From: Acetobacteraceae bacterium
GTDB taxonomy: Bacteria; Pseudomonadota; Alphaproteobacteria; Zavarziniales; Zavarziniaceae
NCBI GenBank assembly: GCA_947379865.1
Contig: CANCOY010000020.1
Coordinates: forward strand, 1 to 38,876
Length of the DNA: 38,876 nucleotides
Direction: 5' to 3'
Shown here: positions 24,563-32,540 of the stretch, one piece after another
Position numbering within the stretch: position 1 is the stretch's first letter
Layout of the letters: each line of letters opens with the position of its first letter
Made by a program: the position numbers and the translations under genes
The notes under the pieces: model-generated
The model's input: the letters and a program-made list of their open reading frames with translations, nothing else
Database searches by the model: none
What the model was told of the DNA's origin: nothing

Positions 24563-25747
24563 TCAGTTCAGCCGTTCGATGGCGACGGCGGTTGCCTCGC
24601 CACCACCGATGCACAGGCTTGCCACGCCGCGCTTGAGGTCGCGCGCCTTCAGCGCCTCCATAAGGGTGACGAGGATGCGCGCGCCCGAAGCCCCGATGGG
24701 ATGGCCCAGGGCACAGGCGCCGCCGTTCACATTCACCTTGTCGTGGGGCAGGTCGAGTTCGCGCATGGCAACCATGGCCACCACGGCAAAGGCCTCGTTG
24801 ATCTCGTAAAGCTCGACCTCTCCAGCCGTCCAGCCGGTGATCTCGAACAGGCGCTTGAGGGCGCCGACAGGAGCCGTCGTGAACTGTGAGGGGGCACGGG
24901 CATGGCTGGCCTGGCCGACAATATGGGCAAGCGGCGTCAGCCCGCGCCTCTCTGCCTCGCCAAGGGTGGTCAGCACCAGGGCAGCGGCGCCATCGGAGAT
25001 GGACGAGGAATTGGCGGCCGTCACCGTGCCGTCCTTGGCGAAGGCGGGCTTCAGCGTGGGGATCTTGGACGGGTCGGCCTTGCCGGGCTGCTCGTCGATC
25101 TCGACCACCACCTTGCCGCCACGGCCTGTTACCTCCACCGCCGCAATCTCGGCACGGAAGGAGCCATCGGCAATGGCGCGCCTTGCCCGGTCGAGGGAGG
25201 CGAGCGCATAGGCATCCTGGGCTTCGCGGGTGAACTGGTAGGCGCGCGCGCAATCCTCGGCGAAGGAGCCCATCAGGCGGCCCTCGTAAGCGTCTTCCAG
25301 GCCGTCAAGGAACATGTGGTCAAGCACCTGGCCATGGCCAAGGCGCATGCCCTCGCGGGCCTTGGGCAGGATATAGGGGGCGCGGCTCATGCTCTCCATG
25401 CCGCCCGCGACCACGATACCGGCGCCGCCCGTGGCGATCAGGTCGCGCGCGGCCATCACCGTCCGCATGCCAGAGCCACACATCTTGTTGACCGTGGTGG
25501 CGGGAACCGAATGGGGCAGGCCGCCCCTGATCGCCGCCTGGCGTGCCGGGGCCTGGCCCTGGCCGGCGGGCAGCACGCAGCCCATCAGGACTTCATCAAT
25601 CTGGTCGGCAGCAAGGCCGGCGCGCGCGACGGCGGCGGCAATGGCGTTGCCACCCAGCTCACTGGCCGTCACGTCCTTGAAGACGCCCTGGAAACCACCC
25701 ATGGCGGTGCGGGCGGCGCCTGCGATGACGATGTCTGATTTGTTCAT
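24563..25747 (-). CDS. Acetyl-CoA C-acyltransferase (thiolase, PhaA/AtoB-like)
   Basis: Condenses or cleaves acyl-CoA thioesters. The 394-residue length and residue numbering match biosynthetic thiolases such as PhaA of Zoogloea: nucleophile C90 (KMCGSGMR), H349 in GHPIGASG, and C379 in CIGGGEA. GGMESMSRAPY is also typical. In this genome it could feed acetoacetyl-CoA to PHA synthesis (a phasin and PHA synthase lie 6-10 kb away) or act in fatty-acid turnover with the nearby enoyl-CoA hydratase; sequence alone does not decide. AAGGAGACAG precedes the ATG at 25747. ggt follows almost directly. It is divergent from a cupin gene across 84 bases. Confidence 0.95.
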   Translation of the reverse strand: MNKSDIVIAGAARTAMGGFQGVFKDVTASELGGNAIAAAVARAGLAADQIDEVLMGCVLPAGQGQAPARQAAIRGGLPHSVPATTVNKMCGSGMRTVMAARDLIATGGAGIVVAGGMESMSRAPYILPKAREGMRLGHGQVLDHMFLDGLEDAYEGRLMGSFAEDCARAYQFTREAQDAYALASLDRARRAIADGSFRAEIAAVEVTGRGGKVVVEIDEQPGKADPSKIPTLKPAFAKDGTVTAANSSSISDGAAALVLTTLGEAERRGLTPLAHIVGQASHARAPSQFTTAPVGALKRLFEITGWTAGEVELYEINEAFAVVAMVAMRELDLPHDKVNVNGGACALGHPIGASGARILVTLMEALKARDLKRGVASLCIGGGEATAVAIERLN

Positions 25748-25831
25748 GGGTCTGTCTCCTTGCCGGGCGGGCCCTTCGCGCCGGGCGCCTGGGGGCCTAT
25801 CCTCGTGGTTCTATTCGAACAGGACCGTGCC

Positions 25832-26125
25832 ATGACCACAGCCAGACTGCCAGCCCAGCCCACCGTCCAGATCGACAATGACCGGGTCAAGGTAACCGAG
25901 TGGCGCTTTGCCCCGGGTGCCGAAACCGGCTGGCATCGCCATGGCATGGACTATGTGGTGGTGCCCGGCACCACGGGAACCCTGGTGGCCGAAACAAAGG
26001 AGGGGGATATCCGCGCCGAGCTGACGGCTGGCGTATCGTACTTCCGGCCGATCGGGGTCGAGCACAATATCGTCAATGCGAACCCTTATGAGTTCGTCTT
26101 TGTCGAGGTCGAGCTAAAGGCCTGA
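25832..26125 (+). CDS. Small cupin-domain protein
   Basis: A single-domain cupin of 97 residues. Motif 1 is seen as GAETGWHRHGMDYVVVPGTTG with metal ligands H35 and H37; the Glu usually found after the HxH pair is Asp here (D40). Motif 2 is GVEHNIVN with H78. Proteins of this size may be enzymes or sensors; the function is not known. ATG at 25832 is preferred (AGGA 7 bases upstream) over a longer frame starting 24 codons earlier in the divergent promoter region. It is convergent with a lipoprotein gene only 7 bases away. Confidence 0.85.
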   Translation: MTTARLPAQPTVQIDNDRVKVTEWRFAPGAETGWHRHGMDYVVVPGTTGTLVAETKEGDIRAELTAGVSYFRPIGVEHNIVNANPYEFVFVEVELKA

Positions 26126-26137
26126 AGCCAGTTCAGG
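26121..26137. terminator. Small hairpin overlapping both convergent stop codons
   Basis: CCTGAA (26121-26126) and TTCAGG (26132-26137) with a 5-base loop, flanked by GG and GGCC that extend pairing imperfectly. It overlaps the stops of the cupin and lipoprotein genes. There is no T-run, so termination activity is uncertain. Confidence 0.3.
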
Positions 26138-26534
26138 GGCCGAATTCGTTGGCGCAATAGAGGCTGTTACCGCCCGCCACCACCGAGGCCACCTTGCCAT
26201 CCACATCGGCAAGCATGGTCAGGGTGCAGTCCTGCGGCACAAAGGCCCAGTTGCGAAAAACGGTCCCATTGCGCTTCCACACCAGATCGGTCCCGCCATC
26301 GGCGCGGCCTTCCCGGTGGGTTGGCTCGCCATAAGCGGCGATGGCAGCTTCGGCCGGCCCCCCCTTGAAGCGGCCAATGGCATCGCCAAAGGCCGAGGTG
26401 GCGCCGCGCACATCCCGGGTCGCGCCGCAGCCGACAAGCAGCAGCATGGTGCATGCAAGAAGGACAGGTCGTCCGACCGTGAAGGGCTGCAGCACAGGGC
26501 GGTCGCCAAAAAACGCGTGTGACATCAGGGGCAT
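26133..26534 (-). CDS. Putative lipoprotein, function unknown
   Basis: A 133-residue protein with a lipoprotein signal: hydrophobic LLACTMLLLVGC with lipobox LVGC and Cys36 as the likely acylated residue. The mature part contains FKGGPAEAAIAAYGEPTHREGRADGGTDLVWKRN, a GEP-type pattern seen in small outer-membrane-anchored proteins of the SmpA/OmlA kind, then a Cys pair (QDC and LYC) that might form a disulfide. I do not recognise a named family. The start could be ATG 26534 or 26525; neither has a clear ribosome-binding site, and both give an unusually long n-region. Divergent from the dehalogenase gene. Confidence 0.7.
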   Translation of the reverse strand: MPLMSHAFFGDRPVLQPFTVGRPVLLACTMLLLVGCGATRDVRGATSAFGDAIGRFKGGPAEAAIAAYGEPTHREGRADGGTDLVWKRNGTVFRNWAFVPQDCTLTMLADVDGKVASVVAGGNSLYCANEFGP

Positions 26535-26636
26535 GCAGGCAATCTACAGTATTCCACCCGTGAATGCGCCCCTCCAGACGCTGGCAGAAGGTCGCGCCCG
26601 CAGGTTTAATTGGATCTGTTGCACCGGAGACAACCT

Positions 26637-27537
26637 ATGACGCCCAGCGCCGTCCGCACACCTGATTCCCGTTTCACCAATCTGCCCGGCTGGCCCTGGG
26701 CCGCCCATTACCGTGATGATCTTGTGGGGTTCGAGGGCCTGCGCGTCGCCTATCTGGACGAGGGGCCGCGTGATGCGGAACATGTCTTCCTGTGTCTGCA
26801 CGGCCAGCCGACCTGGAGCTATCTTTACCGGCGCATGATCCCGCCCTTTCTGGCAACAGGCGCGCGGGTGGTGGCCCCCGACCTGCTGGGTTTTGGCCGG
26901 TCGGACAAGCCGGTTGAGGACGCCGTCTATACCTTCGATTTCCACCGGGCGATGCTGGTTGCCTTCATCAAGGCGCTGGATCTGCGCCGTGTGACCCTGG
27001 TGGTACAGGACTGGGGCGGCCTGCTTGGCCTGACCCTGCCCCCCGACATGCCTGAGCGGTTTGAGCGCCTCATCATCATGAACACGGGCTTTGCCACGGG
27101 CGACGCCCCCATCGGCCCGGGTTTCCTTGCCTGGCGCGACTATAATGCGAAAAATCCGGACATGCCGGTGGATGCCCTGATGAAGCGCTCCACCCCCCAT
27201 CTCACCGATGCCGAGGCGGCGGCCTATCTGGCGCCCTTTCCGGACGCAAGCTTCAAGGCCGGCGTGCGCCGCTTTCCCAATCTCGTGCCGCTTCAGCCGG
27301 ACGCTGGGGGAGGGGGAAATCTCGCGTGCGGCGCGTAACTGGTGGCGCACTGAATGGGCGGGGCAGAGCTTCATGGCCATTGGCGTCGCCGACCCGGTGA
27401 TTGGCCTGGCGCCCATGCAGGCCCTGCATGCCCATATCCGCAACTGCCCGCCGCCGCTGGAAATGGCGCAGGCAGGCCATTTCGTGCAGGAGTGGGGCGA
27501 CGAGGTGGCGCATGCCGCGCTCGCCTCGTTCCGCTAG
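26637..27537 (+). pseudogene. Haloalkane dehalogenase (DhlA-like) interrupted by a +1 frameshift
   Basis: An alpha/beta-hydrolase that would cleave carbon-halogen bonds by hydrolysis. Frame 1 (start ATG 26637, GGAGA 8 bases upstream) carries LHGQPTWSYLYRRM, the nucleophile D125 and halide-binding W126 in VVQDWGG, and the second halide Trp in FLAWRDY (about W166). After VPLQPDAG the frame goes astray and stops at 27338. The rest continues in another frame from about 27310 to the TAG at 27537: ISRAARNWWRTEWAGQSF, the acid Asp in GVADPVIG and the catalytic His in AGHFVQEWG. Removing one G from the GGGGG run at 27306-27310 restores a full enzyme of about 299 residues. All catalytic residues are kept, so it is either a recent mutation or a sequencing error. 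Confidence 0.85.
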
Positions 27538-27638
27538 GTCCGCCCCGGCAAATTTGTCGAAGGGTGGACGGCGGGCGGTCACCTGTGGAGGATGCGGCGG
27601 AATAGTTGGTCAGAAACCACGCAGCGGAGGAAATACCC

Positions 27639-28490
27639 TTGGCCTATGAGCAGATCACCACCCGGATTGAAGATGGCGTCATGGTCCTGACCATGAACCG
27701 CCCGGACCGCCTGAACGCCTTTACCGGCACCATGATGACCGAGATGATCAGCGCCTTCGACGAGGCGGATGCCAATGACGATGTGCGCGCCATCGTGGTA
27801 ACCGGTGCCGGCCGCGCCTTCTGCGCCGGTGCCGACCTGGGCGCCGGCGACAAGACATTTGACTACAAGGATGGCGATGCCGAGAAGATCCACCGCGACG
27901 GTGGCGGCCTGCTGACCCTGCGCATCTATGAGCTGAAGAAGCCCATCATTGCGGCAGTAAACGGCCCGGCTGTTGGCATCGGCGCCACCATGACCCTGCC
28001 CATGGACATCCGGATGTGTTCCACCGAGGCCCGCTTCGGCTTTGTCTTCACGCGCCGTGGCATCGTGCCGGAAGCCTGTTCGTCATGGTTCCTGCCGCGT
28101 GCGGTGGGCGTGAACCAGGCGCTCGACTGGACCCTGTCGGGCCGCATCTTCCCGGCTGACGAGGCCCTGCAGGGTCGCCTGGTGAAGGCGGTTCACAAGC
28201 CCGATGAACTGCTGCCGGCAGCCATGGCGGCGGCGCGCGAGATTGCGGCCAATACCTCTGCGATTTCGGTCACGCTGACCCGCCACATGATGTGGCGCCT
28301 GCTGGGTGCCGATCATCCCATGGCCGCGCACAAGATCGACAGCCGTGGCGTGCAGTTCACGGGCAAGTCGCCCGACGCCCGCGAGGGTGTGACCTCATTC
28401 CTCGAAAAGCGCGCGCCGAAGTTCCCCGGCAAGGTGACCAAGGACATGCCCGGCTTCTTCCCCTGGTGGACGAACCCGACGTTTGAATAA
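27639..28490 (+). CDS. Enoyl-CoA hydratase/isomerase (crotonase) family protein
   Basis: A 283-residue crotonase-fold enzyme acting on acyl-CoA thioesters. The oxyanion-hole segments GAGRAFCAGADLGAG (about 56-70) and AAVNGPAVGIGATM (about 105-118) are clear, and the catalytic Glu region reads GIVPEACSSWFLPRAVG with E145. This PEACSSWFLPR variant is found in a subgroup of uncharacterised crotonases longer than classical hydratases (about 260). The start is taken as TTG at 27639 because GGAGGA lies 7 bases upstream; there is no ATG nearby. The last codon and stop are part of a 19-bp tandem repeat. Likely role is fatty-acid or related catabolism, exact substrate unknown. Confidence 0.9.
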   Translation: MAYEQITTRIEDGVMVLTMNRPDRLNAFTGTMMTEMISAFDEADANDDVRAIVVTGAGRAFCAGADLGAGDKTFDYKDGDAEKIHRDGGGLLTLRIYELKKPIIAAVNGPAVGIGATMTLPMDIRMCSTEARFGFVFTRRGIVPEACSSWFLPRAVGVNQALDWTLSGRIFPADEALQGRLVKAVHKPDELLPAAMAAAREIAANTSAISVTLTRHMMWRLLGADHPMAAHKIDSRGVQFTGKSPDAREGVTSFLEKRAPKFPGKVTKDMPGFFPWWTNPTFE

Positions 28491-28560
28491 GCAGAGCTTT
28501 GGTGAATAAGCCGAGCTTTGGTGAATAAGCAGACCTCTGGCGAATAAGCAGACCTCGCTA
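28485..28560 (+). repeat. 19-bp tandem repeat, four units, overlapping a stop codon
   Basis: Units begin at 28485, 28504, 28523 and 28542, each starting GAATAAGC. Units 1 and 2 differ by one base in 19; units 3 and 4 diverge toward their 3' ends. Unit 1 begins with the last Glu codon and stop codon (GAATAA) of the crotonase gene, so the array looks like repeated duplication of the gene's 3' end. Confidence 0.9.
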
Positions 28561-28594
28561 CTCCCCTTCCACTGCCGACGCGGTGGAAGGGGAG
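28561..28594. terminator. 12-bp perfect inverted repeat between convergent genes
   Basis: CTCCCCTTCCAC (28561-28572) and GTGGAAGGGGAG (28583-28594) with a 10-base loop, just after the tandem repeat and 7 bases from the GMC oxidoreductase stop. The stem is strong but has no T-tract on either strand; it may terminate or protect both transcripts. Confidence 0.5.
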
Positions 28595-28600
28595 GCTCTC

Positions 28601-30217
28601 TCAGGCTGCCTGCGTGGCTTCGCCCGGGCTGAGCGCAGCGCGGCCCAGGATCATGTCCGATGCCTTTTCGGCGATCATGATCGTGGGCGCATTGGTGTTG
28701 CCACCCACCAGGCTTGGCATGACCGAGGCATCCACCACCCGCAGACCCTCCAGGCCATGGACCCGCAGGGTGGGATCCACCACCGACATCGCGTCGTGCC
28801 CCATCTTCGCCGTGCCCACGGGGTGATAGATCGTCTCGCCCGCGCGGCGGATATAGGCGTCGATCTCGGCATCGCTCTGCACGGCGTCGCCGGGGGCGAA
28901 TTCGCGGCCGCGATAGGGATCAAAGGCCGCCTGCTGGAAGATCTCGCGGCCCAGCCGGAAGCCATCCCGCATCACCCGGCGGTCCGCCTCGCTGGCGAGA
29001 TAATTCGGCTGGATCAGGGGATGGGCCAGAGGATCGGCCGATTTCAGGGCCACATAGCCCCGGCTTTCGGGGCGCAACTGGCAGACATGGCAGCTGACGC
29101 CGTGGCGATCCGCCTTGCCGCGCGCATGGTCGATCATCAGGCCACGAATGAAATGCAGCTGCACATCGGGCATTTCCAACTCGGGCCGGGTCTTGAGGAA
29201 ACCGCCGGCTTCGAGTGCCTGCATGGTGCCATGGCCCTTGCCGGTCAGCAGGTACTGGGCAAAGACAAGGGTGGCCATGGGCTGGCGCGCCAGGGAATAG
29301 GCGCTGAGCGGCTGGGTGATCTCGTACTGGACCATCACGTCGAGGTGGTCCTGCAGATTCTGCCCGACACCCTTGAGGTCGGCCACCACGGGAATGCCCC
29401 ACTTGCGCAGGTAGTCGCCATCGCCAATGCCTGACAGCAGCAGCAACTGGGGCGTGTTCACCGCGCCGCCCGACAGGATCACCTCGCGATTGGCGCGGGC
29501 CACCTTGCGCTCCTTGCCCTGGACATATTCCACGCCGACGGCGCGCTTGCCCTCGAAGATCACCCTGGTGCTGTGGGCCCTGACCTGCACTTCCAGATTG
29601 GGGCGGCCTAGGACGGGCTTCAGATAGGCAACGGCGGCCGAGCAGCGCTTGCCATCCTTGATGGTCAGTTCATAGGGGCCAACGCCTTCCTGTTCGGCGC
29701 CGTTGAAATCGGGCGTGAACGGGTGCCCGGCCTGAACCCCGGCGCGCACAAAGGCATCCACCATGGGATTGGTGGAGCGGTGCTTGGAGACCTGCAGCGG
29801 GCCACTGTCGCCATGAAAGGCATCACCGCCCCCTTCGCGTGTCTCGGACCGGCGGAAATAGGGCAGCACATCGGCAAAGGACCAGCCCTCGCAGCCCATC
29901 TGGCGCCACAGATCATAGTCCCGCGCATGGCCGCGGATATAGACCATGCCGTTGATCGAGCTGGAGCCGCCCAATACCTTGCCGCGCGGCCAGAACAGGC
30001 GACGGTTGTTCATCTGGGGTTGGCCCTCGGTATCGAAGTACCAGTTGTAACGGTCCTTCGACAGCAGCTGGCCAACACCTGCGGGCATGTGGATCAGGGG
30101 GCTGGCGTCCTTGTCGCCGGCCTCCAGCAGCAGGACCCGCGCCTTGGGGTCTGCGGACAGCCGGTTGGCCAGTACGCATCCGGCAGAACCGGCTCCGATG
30201 ATGATGAAGTCGTACAC
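28601..30217 (-). CDS. GMC-family FAD-dependent oxidoreductase (choline/alcohol dehydrogenase-like)
   Basis: A 538-residue flavoprotein. The FAD dinucleotide fold is at the N-terminus (IIIGAGSAGCVLANRL, about 5-20, then LLLEAGD). GMC signature 1 is GGSSSINGMVYIRGH and signature 2 is GGAVNTPQLLLLSGIG. The C-terminal active site has HPVGTAKMG (H465) and GGNTN (N507). Closest in layout to BetA-like choline dehydrogenases and aliphatic alcohol dehydrogenases such as AlkJ; with no betB or betI beside it, choline specificity is not supported. The start is GTG at 30217, where GGGGGAGG is well spaced; MYDFIIIGAG is the usual beginning. Divergent from the EF-hand gene. Confidence 0.93.
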   Translation of the reverse strand: MYDFIIIGAGSAGCVLANRLSADPKARVLLLEAGDKDASPLIHMPAGVGQLLSKDRYNWYFDTEGQPQMNNRRLFWPRGKVLGGSSSINGMVYIRGHARDYDLWRQMGCEGWSFADVLPYFRRSETREGGGDAFHGDSGPLQVSKHRSTNPMVDAFVRAGVQAGHPFTPDFNGAEQEGVGPYELTIKDGKRCSAAVAYLKPVLGRPNLEVQVRAHSTRVIFEGKRAVGVEYVQGKERKVARANREVILSGGAVNTPQLLLLSGIGDGDYLRKWGIPVVADLKGVGQNLQDHLDVMVQYEITQPLSAYSLARQPMATLVFAQYLLTGKGHGTMQALEAGGFLKTRPELEMPDVQLHFIRGLMIDHARGKADRHGVSCHVCQLRPESRGYVALKSADPLAHPLIQPNYLASEADRRVMRDGFRLGREIFQQAAFDPYRGREFAPGDAVQSDAEIDAYIRRAGETIYHPVGTAKMGHDAMSVVDPTLRVHGLEGLRVVDASVMPSLVGGNTNAPTIMIAEKASDMILGRAALSPGEATQAA

Positions 30218-30246
30218 GGGCGCCTCCCCCAGTGGGTGTATTCTGA

Positions 30247-30261
30247 TTTTCTGTCAGAAAA
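30247..30261. promoter_or_regulatory. Palindrome TTTTCTGTCAGAAAA in the divergent promoter region
   Basis: A perfect 7+1+7 inverted repeat 30 bases upstream of the GMC oxidoreductase start and 75 bases upstream of the EF-hand gene. It is in an AT-rich patch unlike its surroundings and has the size of a repressor operator. No regulator gene lies beside it. Confidence 0.4.
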
Positions 30262-30336
30262 ATACCATGGACCACGTCGACCGGCCATACTGTGCTAGGC
30301 TTGCACCGTTCATGGGGCGGTGGCCCATTTGGAAGG

Positions 30337-30837
30337 ATGTTCATCTTGTTGTGCCGTCGTCCTGCCACCTTTGCCGGTGGCCTGCTTGCCGCGCTCTCTC
30401 TTCTCGCCACCTCCTCTCTTCTCGCCAGCGCCCCGGCTCTGGCGGCCCCCGGCATAGCCTTGCCTCTGCGCCTGCTGTTTGCTGTGGTCGATACCAATGG
30501 CGACGGCGCGGTGACGAAGGCAGAGGCCCATCTGCTCTCTGACAGGATCTTCGCGCAGATTGATGCCTCCCATCGCGGCGCCTTTACGGAAGCGGACGTC
30601 ACGGCTTTGCGGACCCGGCTTGGCGGCGATCCCAGGGATGCGGCAGAAGCCCACAAGGTCTTCATCCAGATGGATGCCAACCGTGATGGCAAGATCACCA
30701 CGCGGGAGTGGACAGCGCGTGTAGACGTGGAATTCGCCCGGCTCGACGCCAATCGCGATGGCGCCATCACCCTTGAAGATCTTGAGGGGCGCGACCTCGA
30801 CGTGCCTGCAGGTGCGGCAAGTGTGCTGATGCCCTGA
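30337..30837 (+). CDS. Exported EF-hand calcium-binding protein
   Basis: A 166-residue protein with a signal peptide (hydrophobic GGLLAALSLLATSSLLA, cleavage near ALA-APG) followed by four EF-hand loops. Three look able to bind calcium: DTNGDGAVTKAE (52-63), DANRDGKITTRE (113-124) and DANRDGAITLED (137-148, Asp at position 12 instead of Glu). The loop at 76-87, DASHRGAFTEAD, has lost key ligands. Likely a periplasmic calcium-responsive or calcium-buffering protein of unknown partner. The start is uncertain: ATG 30337 sits right against GGAAGG, so a TTG at 30346 or GTG further upstream is possible. Confidence 0.82.
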   Translation: MFILLCRRPATFAGGLLAALSLLATSSLLASAPALAAPGIALPLRLLFAVVDTNGDGAVTKAEAHLLSDRIFAQIDASHRGAFTEADVTALRTRLGGDPRDAAEAHKVFIQMDANRDGKITTREWTARVDVEFARLDANRDGAITLEDLEGRDLDVPAGAASVLMP

Positions 30838-31002
30838 CGCTTTTTGCCCCGACACTTTTTGACCAGGCGTTTCGCCCCAGGTTTTTCTAAAACGGGTATC
30901 TGTCTGCACAAGCGGGACCCTGCTGGAACCAGGCTTTCGGCCTTTTCTTGTTGGTGTATGGCAAGGTTCCGCGCCTTGCCGTCTTCATCAGATGAGGTCG
31001 CA

Positions 31003-31467
31003 ATGCCAAAAGTGGAAAAGCCCCTGCTCAGCAGGGAACAAAAGGCCCATCCCGTCATCGGCCGCTACACAGCCGAACGGACCCGTGTAACTGAACAGGG
31101 TGAACACGGCGGGGCAGCCGCAGACCAGTCCGCGCGGCCTGATGGGCGTAATGTCCTGAGTGAGGCCTTTGATGCCGGCCGCCTGCCGGTTGAGGCAGGC
31201 GCCAAAGGTTTCGGCAGCCTCTCGCACGAACTGATGACTGCGGCGGGGCAGGCCTTCGAGCAGTCATCCGAGGCAATCCAGAACCTGGTTCAGGCGCGCA
31301 CGGTCCACGATGTCCTTAGGGCCCAGATCGACCTGACGGGTTGCCTGATGGATGCCCAGCGGCGCTATCTCGAGGCCATCGGTCGCGCCGCGACCCAGCT
31401 CGGCGCCGCAAGCGATGATAAGGCGGCGGGCCAGCAAACCGGCCTCTCTCCTTCTGCGCAGCCCTGA
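31003..31467 (+). CDS. Phasin-family protein
   Basis: Phasins coat polyhydroxyalkanoate granules and control their size and number. The 154-residue protein has a variable N-terminus (about 1-60) and an amphipathic helical region (about 72-135: SHELMTAAGQAFEQSSEAIQ, then LVQARTVHDVLRAQIDLTGCLMDAQRRYLEAIG). This is the typical alphaproteobacterial phasin pattern. ATG at 31003 follows GAGGT at 5-base spacing, so the 53-codon upstream extension is rejected. A PHA synthase gene lies 3 kb downstream, supporting a granule role. A short low-complexity tail ends the protein. Confidence 0.85.
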   Translation: MPKVEKPLLSREQKAHPVIGRYTAERTRVTEQGEHGGAAADQSARPDGRNVLSEAFDAGRLPVEAGAKGFGSLSHELMTAAGQAFEQSSEAIQNLVQARTVHDVLRAQIDLTGCLMDAQRRYLEAIGRAATQLGAASDDKAAGQQTGLSPSAQP

Positions 31468-31882
31468 TCAGGCCCCTGCTATGGCTGGCCGTTCCGGTTC
31501 CATAACGGGTGCCGGAGCGGTCAGAGGCCTGGGTGATTTTCATACAAATGCGCCGCGAAGCCGCGCTGATTGCTGCATACCGGCAAAAATAAATCTTTTT
31601 TTTACCGATATCCAAAACAAAGGCTGGATCAAACCAAAGAATTACGCTTATATGGATAATGCTTCGTAAACGATGGAAATACGGAGGAATGTTCCAAGGG
31701 CTACCTGATGACGACGGCTAGGTCATTCAACGTATCCCGCACCCCGGCCCTCCCTCCTATGATCTGAGGGCTGAGAAATTCCGTAGCTTCCCGTCCTGGC
31801 TGGCGGCCTGGCAGATTGAAACGTTAAAAGTTACCAGCGGTTTCAGCCTGCTGTATGAGCCAAGAAAGACTGTTGCCCAACC
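31468..31882. other. 415-base non-coding region with an AT-rich island
   Basis: Separates the phasin and ECF sigma genes. A 9-bp imperfect hairpin (CCGTTCCGG at 31489-31497, CCGGAGCGG at 31512-31520) may end the phasin transcript. Around 31580-31680 the sequence becomes strikingly AT-rich (a run of eight T, AAAATAAAT, TTACGCTTATATGGATAATGC), unlike the rest of the window. There is a GGAATGTTCC palindrome at 31686-31695. Only tiny open frames occur, for example a 10-codon one at 31689 touching a GGAGGA. I could not place an ECF-type promoter with confidence. Confidence 0.6.
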
Positions 31883-32512
31883 ATGAACGACCAACGCAAC
31901 CTTCACCTGCTCATCGAGCAAGAAATTCCCCGCCTCCGGCGCTATGCGCGGCTCTTCGCCCGCGACCGCGACACGGCCGACGATCTGGTGCAGGAAAGCC
32001 TGCTGCGGGCGCTCAGCGGCCTTCATACTTTCGTGCCGGGTACCAATATGCGGGCCTGGTTGTTCACCATCCTGCACAATGTCTTTCGCAATGATTATCG
32101 CCGCGCCAAGCGCAATCCCGTGCAGCCCAACAGCGACCTGATCGCCGACCATGCCGCCACAGCGGTGCGCGGCAACCAGGAATCCCACATGGAGCTGACC
32201 CGCGTGCAGGCGGCCCTTTCCACCCTCAGCGAAGATTTTCGGGAAGTCATCCTTTTGTGCGGCGTGGAAGGCCTGCTGTATGAAGAGGCGGCAGAGGTGC
32301 TTGGCATCCCCGTGGGCACCGTGCGTTCGCGTCTCAGCCGCGCGCGCTCTGCCCTGCGCGAGGCCGTCACCACCAGGTCCTGCCTCGATCGCCGCCTCCC
32401 GGCGCCGCCCGCTGCATTGAAGCGCGTGGCCGGCCAAAAGATGCTGTCCAAGGGATCTCCCAGGGTGCCAGCTGTTTCAGGCCTTGCAACTTCACTCCGG
32501 ACCACGCAATAA
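31883..32512 (+). CDS. ECF-family RNA polymerase sigma factor
   Basis: A 209-residue extracytoplasmic-function sigma factor. Region 2 (about 14-75) reads IPRLRRYARLFARDRDTADDLVQESLLRAL, then PGTNMRAWLFTILHNVFRNDYRR, the core-binding and -10 recognition helices. Region 4 (about 105-160) reads LSTLSEDFREVILLCGVEGLLYEEAAEVLGIPVGTVRSRLSRARSALRE, the -35 recognition helix-turn-helix. A 45-residue tail beyond region 4 has no recognisable motif. The resemblance is to alphaproteobacterial ECF sigmas, including the EcfG-like group, but no phyR is beside it. A short anti-sigma-like gene follows 28 bases downstream. Confidence 0.93.
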   Translation: MNDQRNLHLLIEQEIPRLRRYARLFARDRDTADDLVQESLLRALSGLHTFVPGTNMRAWLFTILHNVFRNDYRRAKRNPVQPNSDLIADHAATAVRGNQESHMELTRVQAALSTLSEDFREVILLCGVEGLLYEEAAEVLGIPVGTVRSRLSRARSALREAVTTRSCLDRRLPAPPAALKRVAGQKMLSKGSPRVPAVSGLATSLRTTQ

Positions 32513-32540
32513 GTACCCTGCCTTGAGCGGCGGAGCAGCC

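Noticed and set aside
24555..25253. 233-codon N-terminal extension of the gamma-glutamyltransferase frame
   Set aside because: It lies inside the thiolase gene in another frame, and the signal peptide expected at the true N-terminus begins at the GTG at 24554.
31689..31721. 10-codon leader peptide upstream of the sigma factor
   Set aside because: GGAGGA touches the ATG without spacing and the peptide has no attenuator-like composition.
31684..31735. ECF-type promoter (GGAAT ... CGTAT) for the sigma factor operon
   Set aside because: The two elements are about 40 bases apart, far from the usual 16-17 base spacing.
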